In this document: positions 53,901 through 60,467 of the stretch, in pieces
Layout: each line of letters begins with the position of its first letter
How positions within the stretch are numbered: the first letter of the stretch is position 1
NCBI GenBank assembly: GCA_964505065.1
Contig: CAZDGF010000007.1
Location: 4,718 to 68,717, forward strand
DNA: 64,000 nucleotides
Direction of reading: 5' to 3'
DNA from: JABMMZ01 sp964505065
GTDB taxonomy: Bacteria; Bacteroidota; Bacteroidia; NS11-12g; UBA955
Position numbers and translations under genes: made by a program
Notes under the pieces: generated by a model
Databases searched by the model: none
What the model saw: only the letters and a program-made list of their open reading frames with translations
What the model was told of the DNA's origin: nothing

Positions 53901-54271
53901 ACCAACTCATCGTAAAATACTTGCGCATCGGCAGCAGAGGCAAAATAACCATATTTTTCGCCCCAAGTACGCCAACAATCTGCCAAACGATGGGCAACTT
54001 GCTTAACACTTGTTTCGCCACCAAGCGAACCATCTGCCAAAGGCACACCTGCACGTCTAAAATATTTTTGTGCTAATATATCGGTAGCCACTTGGCTCCA
54101 TGTTGCTGGCACTTCTACATTTTTCATTTCAAATACCACATCGCCATTCGGATTTTTTATAGCCGAGGTACGGTATTCGTATTTAAACTGTTCAAAAGGT
54201 GTAATATCTGCTTTTGTGTTTTGGCGCTCAAATTTGAGTCCTTTTTTCATTTGGTCGGTGTTTGCTTGCAT
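50960..54271 (-). CDS. nrdJ: Adenosylcobalamin-dependent (class II) ribonucleoside-diphosphate reductase
   Basis: This 1103-aa enzyme reduces ribonucleotides to deoxyribonucleotides using B12 radical chemistry. The N-terminal region (SVKQVAHRLADCWRTWGEKYG, quoted in part as VAHRLADCWRTWG) and NSPQWFNTGL, PQPHACFILSV, GGTTRRAAKM, NASNPCSEYMF and VIAPTGTIGLVMDCDTTGIEP blocks are those of class II NrdJ. The C-terminal tail carries a zinc-type cluster (CKSCGNITVRSGTCYTCLTC) and a final GCS, typical of the long NrdJ proteins. It needs no oxygen and no partner subunit. No cobalamin riboswitch was recognised upstream. Confidence 0.95.
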   Translation of the reverse strand: MQANTDQMKKGLKFERQNTKADITPFEQFKYEYRTSAIKNPNGDVVFEMKNVEVPATWSQVATDILAQKYFRRAGVPLADGSLGGETSVKQVAHRLADCWRTWGEKYGYFASAADAQVFYDELVYSILGQQSAPNSPQWFNTGLHSTYGITGKPQGHYYVDPDTEKLSRSTSAYERPQPHACFILSVDDDLVNEGGIMDLWVREARIFKYGSGVGTNFSKVRGNGEKLSGGGTSSGIMSFLKIGDRAAGAIKSGGTTRRAAKMVCLDLDHPEVMSFINWKKDEERKVAALIAAGYASDYEGEAYATVSGQNSNNSVRIPNKFFEALKQDGNWDLIGRSDGKVFKTIPAIEVWNAIGDAAWACADPGVQYDDTINEWHTCPEGGRINASNPCSEYMFLDNTACNLASLNLMKFFDAEKLEFDIVAYEYAIRLWTVVLEVSVLMAQFPSQEVAQLSYDYRTLGLGYANLGTLLMVSGIPYDSPKSFAICGALTSILTGQSYATSAEMAAVKGAFRMYDKNKKHMMRVMRNHRYAAYNTPLAYEGLSIPAVGIDPQYCPEDLLKSACNAWDKALSLGDKFGYRNAQTTVIAPTGTIGLVMDCDTTGIEPDFALVKFKKLSGGGYFKIINQAVPAALKTMGYTEAESDAIVNYAKGHATLVGSPFINHETLKAKGFTDADITNIESQLLRAFDIDFVFNVFTLGEETIQKLGFKPAQYNAEDFNLLRALGFKASEIEAANEFVTGTMTIEGAPFLKEEHYPVFDTANKCGNKGTRFLHAHSHIKMMAAAQPFISGAISKTINLPNEATVEDIKSCYEMSWSLGLKANAIYRDGSKLSQPLSNKSDKKEEKEETVSDVVEAVEKAVGINATTRVEDLTPEIVLEAARLIINSNNPAFKQQLSNIATRKVLPNKRKGFTQKSKIDGNTIFVRTGEYEDGTLGEIFVDMHKEGASFRSLMNCFAIAVSIGLQYGVPLEEYYEKFSFSRFEPSGMVEGHANIKSSTSVVDFIFRLLGFEYLNKQDQLHIKPKIADEMPIVAEYNLAQNEIKQPELIATEAKPSVSSHVVKKVLATPPTMGDAPACKSCGNITVRSGTCYTCLTCGTTSGCS

Positions 54272-54539
54272 GCTATTTTAAAATTTGGTTTATGGTTGTG
54301 TTTTAGTGTTCTGTTTTTAGTTTTGAAAAAAATGACCTCAATGCATTTTTCAGCAAAAAGGTCTTTCAAAACTATTCCTATTTGTAGGATAAAATGAAAT
54401 GGACTTTTCCACAGAAAACGGATAACCCTTGTATGACACTATTTTTACAATGTTGAAAACAAAAATTATTCAATAAACACGTTGTTTTTTATAAAATTGT
54501 TTTACCTTTACCCTCATATTTAAGCCATTTGAAAGCCTA

Positions 54540-55295
54540 ATGATGAATTTATTTATTGAACAAATATACCACTTAAAATCTGAAAATAAAAGAGCACTTG
54601 CGGTATTAATAGACCCCGACCAACCAAAAACAAGTGTAGTAAATATTGCACAGCAATGTCAAATATATGGGGTTGATTTTATTTTTGTTGGTGGTAGCTT
54701 GGTTACCAATGGTATTTTGGCTGATTGTATTCAAAATATTAAACAAAATTGCAATATCCCTATCTATATTTTTCCTGGCAATGAGTTTATGATAGATGAA
54801 CAGGCAGATGGGCTTTTGTTTTTATCGTTGCTTAGCGGCAGAAATCCAGAATATTTGATAGGTAAACAAGTAGTAGCCGCACCACAATTGGCTGCAAGTA
54901 ATTTGGATATAGTACCCACAGCATATTTACTTATAGATGGCGGCAAGGAAACAAGTGTAAGCTATATAAGCAATACCAAACCCATACCAGCAGACAAGCC
55001 AGATATAGCAGCAGCTACGGCTATGGCAGGCAAGCTTATGGGTATGCAATGTGTGTATTTGGATGCAGGCAGCGGGGCTTTAAATGCTGTATCGCCACAA
55101 ATTATTAACAAAGTAAGCAAAACAAATTTACCCTTAATAGTAGGTGGCGGTATAAGAAATGCGCAAACGGCAAAGGCTATGTATGAGGCAGGTGCAGATG
55201 TATTGGTTATAGGCAATGGTGTGGAAGAAAGCACTTTGCTAATAGAAAGTATTAGCTTGGTAAAAGCTAAAAATACTTTGGCGGTGCATGTGTAG
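54540..55295 (+). CDS. Geranylgeranylglyceryl/heptaprenylglyceryl phosphate synthase family protein
   Basis: This 251-aa TIM-barrel prenyltransferase (GGGPS/PcrB family) joins a polyprenyl diphosphate to glycerol-1-phosphate. Motifs include ALAVLIDPDQP at the N-terminus, FIFVGGS, YIFPGN, VYLDAGSGA and PLIVGGGIRNAQTA with a C-terminal VIGNGVEE. The family is best known from archaeal ether lipids; bacterial members (group II) are frequent in Bacteroidota, and their lipid product is not well understood. The start may be either of two adjacent ATGs (54540, 54543). Confidence 0.9.
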   Translation: MMNLFIEQIYHLKSENKRALAVLIDPDQPKTSVVNIAQQCQIYGVDFIFVGGSLVTNGILADCIQNIKQNCNIPIYIFPGNEFMIDEQADGLLFLSLLSGRNPEYLIGKQVVAAPQLAASNLDIVPTAYLLIDGGKETSVSYISNTKPIPADKPDIAAATAMAGKLMGMQCVYLDAGSGALNAVSPQIINKVSKTNLPLIVGGGIRNAQTAKAMYEAGADVLVIGNGVEESTLLIESISLVKAKNTLAVHV

Positions 55296-55325
55296 TGGTT
55301 TTATCATTTTTTTTATGATTTTTAA

Positions 55326-55353
55326 ATTGCCCCCTGCTAAAGCAGGGGGCAAT
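55326..55353. terminator. GC-rich hairpin between convergent genes
   Basis: A 12-bp perfect stem with arms ATTGCCCCCTGC / GCAGGGGGCAAT and a TAAA loop lies between the GGGPS-like gene and the convergent AI-2E transporter gene. There is no strong T-run on either side, so it could instead be a REP-type hairpin. Confidence 0.5.
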
Positions 55354-55390
55354 AAATTAAATTATAATTTCCTTTATGCAAGGTTTATAT

Positions 55391-56428
55391 TTAACTGTAT
55401 GTTTTCAATACATACTCCCTTTTATATACTTTGTTTAGCAATATAAATAGCGAAATAAGAATTGGTCCATATATTAAACCCCAAAAGCCAAATATATTTA
55501 CCCCTATAATAACGCCTAATACTGTAATTATGGGGTGGGTTTCGCCAAGTTTTTTTTGTAATACAAAGCGTAATACATTGTCTATACCGCCTATTAATAC
55601 AAAGCCCCATATACTTAAACCTATGCCGCTGCCTATTTTATTTTCGGCAAAAAGCAGTAATGCCATTGGTATCCATACTATCATTGTGCCTACAAAAGGT
55701 ATAACAGAGGCTGCACCAGTAATTAAGCCCCACAATATAGGCTCCGATACGCCAAAAATATAATAACCTATAATGGCTATTATGCCTTGTATAAGCCCTA
55801 AAATAATCATACCTACAAAATTGTTTTTTACATTGTCGTGTATTTCTCTTAAAATAATATAGGTGCTACTTCTTTTAAAAGGGCTGCTTGCTTTTATCCA
55901 TTTTTCAAACTCAAACCTATTGTTGAGCATAAAATACAATAAAAAATACATCAATACGGCATTGGTAAGCATAAGCATACTGGAGCCTAATATGCTGCCC
56001 AATGTAGATGTTATAAATTCTTTGGCAGTGGTAATATTTTTTTCAGAAAGGGCTGTAAATTGGAATTTGGTTTGCAAATAGCTATTTACTGTTGCTACAT
56101 TTTTCATTAGCTCCTCAGGATTGGCAATATAGCCGCTCACTTTGCCAAACACAAATTGAAGTATAAAATATATAGGCACTACTATTAATACAATAGACAA
56201 TGTAATTAATATGGTAGAAGAAAGCCATTTTTTAAATTTGTATTTGCGCACTAATTTTTTATGAGGCTTACGCATTAAAATATAAAATGTAAGTGCACCC
56301 AAAAAAGCACTTAGCATAAATAAAAGCTCTTTAAAAAGCATAAAGCCCAATAAAATTAATAGGCAAATAATAAAAAATTGACGCACTTTAATGGGGTTAA
56401 ATTTTTGATAAGCTGCTGGTTCTTGCAT
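55391..56428 (-). CDS. AI-2E family transporter (PF01594-like)
   Basis: This integral membrane protein of about 345 aa has about eight predicted helices and the conserved C-terminal GLITGAASVIPFVGTMIVW and LGVIIGVNIFGFWGLIYGPIL segments of the AI-2E transporter (TqsA/YdiK) family. I chose the ATG at 56428 (MQEPAAYQKFNPIKV); an upstream in-frame ATG at 56503 would add 25 unconserved residues. The transported substrate is uncertain, as members handle sodium, lipids or signals. Confidence 0.87.
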   Translation of the reverse strand: MQEPAAYQKFNPIKVRQFFIICLLILLGFMLFKELLFMLSAFLGALTFYILMRKPHKKLVRKYKFKKWLSSTILITLSIVLIVVPIYFILQFVFGKVSGYIANPEELMKNVATVNSYLQTKFQFTALSEKNITTAKEFITSTLGSILGSSMLMLTNAVLMYFLLYFMLNNRFEFEKWIKASSPFKRSSTYIILREIHDNVKNNFVGMIILGLIQGIIAIIGYYIFGVSEPILWGLITGAASVIPFVGTMIVWIPMALLLFAENKIGSGIGLSIWGFVLIGGIDNVLRFVLQKKLGETHPIITVLGVIIGVNIFGFWGLIYGPILISLFILLNKVYKREYVLKTYS

Positions 56429-56517
56429 TTTATTTAAAGTTATTTTTGAAAGTGTAAAATTAAGTGAAATATTTTTAACTATAAGTTGTTTATTGAACTT
56501 CAATTTTAAATTTTGGT

Positions 56518-56525
56518 TACTTTTG
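56518..56525 (+). promoter_or_regulatory. -7 element of the DUF5916 gene
   Basis: TACTTTTG matches TAnnTTTG, with a TTG at 56493-56495 (22-nt gap, slightly longer than ideal). A second TACTTTTG overlaps the TTG start codon at 56551. Confidence 0.45.
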
Positions 56526-56550
56526 CAACTTATTTTTTTTTAAACTACTT

Positions 56551-58722
56551 TTGAAACCACTGCTGTTTATTGCCCACTTACTTTTAATTGCTAATTGTTA
56601 TGCCCAAAATAATTATAAGATAAAAGCAAATTTTTTACCAAATAAAGACAATATTTTAATAGATGGCAATATTGATGAAAAAGTATGGCTTCAGGCTGAT
56701 AGCATTGGTAATTTTTGGCAAAATTTTCCTTACGATACCTCTTTTGCATTAACCAAAACAAAAGTAAAAATACTAACCGATGAAAAGAATTTATACATAG
56801 CTGCTTATTGTTTTGATAAACTGAAAGGTAATTACGTAATTACAAGTTTAAAACGCGATTTTTCATACCCTAAAAGCGATGCTTTTTCCATACATATTGA
56901 CCCCTTTAACGACAATGCCAATGGCTTTGCCTTTACTGTTAGCCCTTATGGGGTGCAGCGAGAGGGCTTAATACAAGGCGGTGGCACACAGGGCGTAAGT
57001 ACAGATTGGGACAATAAATGGCAATCAGAAACAAAAATACACCCTTGGGGATACAGCATAGAAATAGCCATTCCTTTTAAAACCTTGCGCTATAACTTTG
57101 GCGATAGTATTTGGCATATTAATTTTTCAAGAAATGATTTAAAACGCAATGAAAACAGCACTTGGAAACCTGTGCCTCGCAATATGAATATAGCCACTTT
57201 GGTAAATACAGGTATTTTAAAATGGCAACAGCCACCACCCAAACAGGGCTTTAATGCCGCTATTATCCCCTACGTTATAGGCTCTATTAACCAACCCAAA
57301 AGCCAAATCAATGAATTTTCACAAAAATACAATGCTGGGCTTGATGCTAAAATAGTGGTAACACCTTCGCTTAATTTAGATATTACAACCAATCCAGATT
57401 TTGCACAAGTGGAGGTAGATAGGCAGGTTATAAATTTAACTCGCTTTAGTATTTTTTTTCCTGAAAGAAGAAACTTTTTTATAGAAAATTCCGATTTATT
57501 TGCCTCGTTTGGTTTTAGGCAAATTCGCCCTTTTTTTAGTAGGCAAATAGGCTTAAAACGTGGTGCAAATATTCCTATTTATTATGGGGCAAGATTAAGT
57601 GGTAAGTTAGATGCAAATTGGCGAATAGGCGCTATGAATGTTACAACATCAGATTCTAACAATTTTGCTGTGGCTGCTTTTCAACGCAAGATATTTAAAA
57701 GCAGCAATATTGCTGGTATTTTTGTCAATAAAGTTCAGTTGTTTAATCCTGAAAAATACAACAGGATAATGGGATTGGAATACAATTTACAAGCCCCAAA
57801 TGGCAAATGGTTGGGCAAGGCTTTTTGGCATCAATCTTTTACCAATAGTATAAATAACAATGCTTTTACCCATGCCACTTGGATATTATACACCGATAAA
57901 AAACGTTTTTTTATGTGGAACCATGAATATGTAGATAAAAACTACTCTGCGCAAGTGGGCTTTGTGCCTCGAACAGATTATTTTGATATGCAAACAGGAA
58001 AATTAAATAAGCTATCATATATTCGTTTTGAGCCAGAGGTAGGCTATAAATTTTTTCCAAATTCTAAATTAATCAATAATATCAATCCACATTTGTATTC
58101 AGATATTTATAGAAATGCTAATTGGAGCGCTAACGATTTTTTATTAAGACCATCTATTATTGTAAATTTTCAAAATAGTGCAATAGCACAAGCTACATAT
58201 AATTTTCATCAAACGGTATTGCTTTTTCAAACAGATGTATTAGGCAATGCAAAAGATACTTTTAAAAAAGGCAGCTACTCTTATAGCGATTTTGGCATTA
58301 GTTTTCAATCTAACAAACGTAAGCTGCTTTCTGTAATTGCCAGTGCCAATACTGGGCAATTTTACAATTGGCAAAAAACAAGTTTTAAAACTGAACTTAA
58401 CTATAGAGTGCAGCCATTTTTAAATTTAGGCTTTATTACTTCTGTAGATTATGTTTCGCTAAAAAACGACAGTGTAAAACTAAACAGAGACTTGCTTTTA
58501 ATAGCACCTTCAATAGAAATATCATTTACCAAAAAACTGTTTTTTACCACCTTTACACAGTATAATTCGCAAACAGATAATATCAATATCAACTCAAGGT
58601 TACAGTACCGTTTTAAACCCATGAGCGATTTATTTATTGTATATAGCGATAATTATTTTACTACTTGGAAAGCTAAAAACAGAGGCATAACATTGAAATT
58701 GGTGTATTGGTTGAATACTTAA
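56551..58722 (+). CDS. DUF5916 outer-membrane protein with CBM9-like domain
   Basis: This 723-aa protein starts at TTG; no ATG is available in frame nearby and the signal peptide (LLFIAHLLLIANCYAQ) begins immediately. A CBM9/DOMON-like beta-sandwich occupies about 35-235 (ILIDGNIDEKVWLQAD, FSIHIDPFNDNANGFAFTV). It is followed by the conserved DUF5916 start (NPDFAQVEVDRQVINLTRF, FPERRNFFIEN) and a C-terminal region rich in alternating beta strands, likely a beta-barrel in the outer membrane. The ligand and function are unknown. It overlaps the convergent gene by 4 bases. Confidence 0.85.
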   Translation: MKPLLFIAHLLLIANCYAQNNYKIKANFLPNKDNILIDGNIDEKVWLQADSIGNFWQNFPYDTSFALTKTKVKILTDEKNLYIAAYCFDKLKGNYVITSLKRDFSYPKSDAFSIHIDPFNDNANGFAFTVSPYGVQREGLIQGGGTQGVSTDWDNKWQSETKIHPWGYSIEIAIPFKTLRYNFGDSIWHINFSRNDLKRNENSTWKPVPRNMNIATLVNTGILKWQQPPPKQGFNAAIIPYVIGSINQPKSQINEFSQKYNAGLDAKIVVTPSLNLDITTNPDFAQVEVDRQVINLTRFSIFFPERRNFFIENSDLFASFGFRQIRPFFSRQIGLKRGANIPIYYGARLSGKLDANWRIGAMNVTTSDSNNFAVAAFQRKIFKSSNIAGIFVNKVQLFNPEKYNRIMGLEYNLQAPNGKWLGKAFWHQSFTNSINNNAFTHATWILYTDKKRFFMWNHEYVDKNYSAQVGFVPRTDYFDMQTGKLNKLSYIRFEPEVGYKFFPNSKLINNINPHLYSDIYRNANWSANDFLLRPSIIVNFQNSAIAQATYNFHQTVLLFQTDVLGNAKDTFKKGSYSYSDFGISFQSNKRKLLSVIASANTGQFYNWQKTSFKTELNYRVQPFLNLGFITSVDYVSLKNDSVKLNRDLLLIAPSIEISFTKKLFFTTFTQYNSQTDNININSRLQYRFKPMSDLFIVYSDNYFTTWKAKNRGITLKLVYWLNT

Positions 58723-60437
58723 TTAAAACTATATATTGATAATTCCTTAAATCTATCTTCTTTTTTAGCCCCTTTTATTTTTGTTTTTGGTGGAGGCACT
58801 AATTTAATAATCAAGAAATCTGTATCTGAAATAGGTTGTAAAGAAACTTTAGAATATACTTTAACCACATTGCTCATACTGGCTGTATTATTTTCGGTTT
58901 TAGATTTACTCGACTTTTTACTTGGTTTGGTTTCTTTTTCTTCTTTTTTCTTTTCCTCTTCTTTTTCCTCGTCTAATTTTACAGTAGAAATCTCGTTCAA
59001 TATAAAATTTTCTAAAAAACTAGTAGTAAGAGTATTATTCAATCCATTCAAATAGCTTAAATAGAAAGTATCATTTTTAAAATTGATAGCTGCATGTTTA
59101 AGAGAGTATTGTTCGCCTACACCTACATAATGATAAAATTTAAGTGGTGTATTGTCTCTGCTTTTACCTTTAGTTTCTGCTTTAAACTGATTATCTACTC
59201 TCACTATCCTGTATGAATTATCAGTGTAATTTTGAATATTTAAGGTTAAATCTGTAAAAGTATAACCTACAAGTACTTGTTGTGTAGTGCGCTGCATTCT
59301 CCCTTTGGAGTCTGCAACATAAACAACTTGGGTTTCGTATATAGGTGTTACTTTTTCCGAAATACTTACTTCAACGTCTTTTTTATCTACTATTTTTCTA
59401 ATTTTAGAAGTAGCATAAGTTACAATAGAGTACGTTTTGTATATTTCATTGGCTCCTTCATCTTTAAATTTATTTTTATTTTTACCTACTGTAAGTTTAT
59501 TGTTAATAATCGTACCTGTTAGGTTTTGAGTAGGGTCTTTTTTGCCTTTTTTTTTGGCTTTTATTCCAGGAATAAAACCGCCAACTAATTTTCCTCCAGT
59601 AGTGGTAGAAAATGTAATGGTGTCACTTGGGCTATTGTTAAAATTAAACGAACTTATTCTTGTATTTTTATCTAAATTGTATTGAGAGGTTTTTAAAACT
59701 TTCATTTGAGGATTCGTTTTTACAATTTTTATGGGCGATTTTCCTCTTATCACTCCATTTGTCATACCTAAATATACCTCGTTTTCTTTTACCAATACAT
59801 CATGTATACCAAAGTTTTTATATTCTTTCGATTTATATTTATCTCTATCTATATAATTAACACTTCCATCTTTAAACTCGGCTAAAAAAGGGCGGGTATG
59901 AGGACCAGCAGGAAAAAACAAAGGGAATGCGTAAAAAAAAGGAACAAATTTTAAAAATCTTTTTACACCCCAAGGTTTATACATTTCGAATCCTGAAAAA
60001 ATATTTTTATTATTTATTTTGTTAACACCAGTTATTTCCACATAGTTTTTAAATTTATAATGGTTAAGCTTTGTTTTTTTCGATTTTACATCTATTATTA
60101 TTTCATCAACCCAAGTTTTTGGGACAAATCCTGTATATTTTTTTCTGTTAAAATAAATTTTTAAGCCTTCTTCGTCATAAAAGGAATTCATAAAATCTAA
60201 TTTCCTTGAAATTTCTAAAGTATTTGTTTTAGAAAATTCTTGATTAAGATTAAAATCGTAAAAAACGGTATTGAATAAGTTTTTATCTAATTTGTTGAAT
60301 TGTAAAATTCCTTTTTTAGGTATAACATTGATAATATCCATGCCAGGTGTGTAAGCAACCGTTTTTTTTGATACAAGTTTTATATTTTGAGCAGAAAGTG
60401 TTCCGTAAACGAATAGAACCCAAATGTATTTTTTCAT
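58719..60437 (-). CDS. Unrecognised secreted protein, 572 aa
   Basis: I do not recognise this family. A signal peptide (MKKYIWVLFVYGTLSAQ) precedes a long beta-rich region (about 20-470) with propeller-like pieces such as DVLVKENEVYLGMTNGVIRG. A highly charged Glu/Lys stretch follows (about 485-520), then a short C-terminal domain (VYSKVSLQPISDTDFLIIKL). There is no T9SS sorting domain, so it probably stays in the periplasm or outer membrane. The 3' end overlaps the DUF5916 gene by 4 bases, and leuS starts its transcript upstream on the same strand (30-base gap), so co-transcription after leuS is possible. Confidence 0.7.
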   Translation of the reverse strand: MKKYIWVLFVYGTLSAQNIKLVSKKTVAYTPGMDIINVIPKKGILQFNKLDKNLFNTVFYDFNLNQEFSKTNTLEISRKLDFMNSFYDEEGLKIYFNRKKYTGFVPKTWVDEIIIDVKSKKTKLNHYKFKNYVEITGVNKINNKNIFSGFEMYKPWGVKRFLKFVPFFYAFPLFFPAGPHTRPFLAEFKDGSVNYIDRDKYKSKEYKNFGIHDVLVKENEVYLGMTNGVIRGKSPIKIVKTNPQMKVLKTSQYNLDKNTRISSFNFNNSPSDTITFSTTTGGKLVGGFIPGIKAKKKGKKDPTQNLTGTIINNKLTVGKNKNKFKDEGANEIYKTYSIVTYATSKIRKIVDKKDVEVSISEKVTPIYETQVVYVADSKGRMQRTTQQVLVGYTFTDLTLNIQNYTDNSYRIVRVDNQFKAETKGKSRDNTPLKFYHYVGVGEQYSLKHAAINFKNDTFYLSYLNGLNNTLTTSFLENFILNEISTVKLDEEKEEEKKKEEKETKPSKKSSKSKTENNTASMSNVVKVYSKVSLQPISDTDFLIIKLVPPPKTKIKGAKKEDRFKELSIYSFN

Positions 60438-60467
60438 TATGCAATAATATAGAAATTTCTTATAAAT

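Noticed and set aside
54272..54539. Cobalamin riboswitch or ribonucleotide-reductase regulator boxes upstream of nrdJ
   Set aside because: I could not find a B12-box-like core or a convincing pair of NrdR boxes. TTTTCCACA at 54405-54413 resembles a DnaA box, but a single match is not enough.
54540..55295. Recent transfer of the GGGPS gene from an archaeon
   Set aside because: Group II members are widespread in Bacteroidota, and the gene's base composition matches its neighbours.
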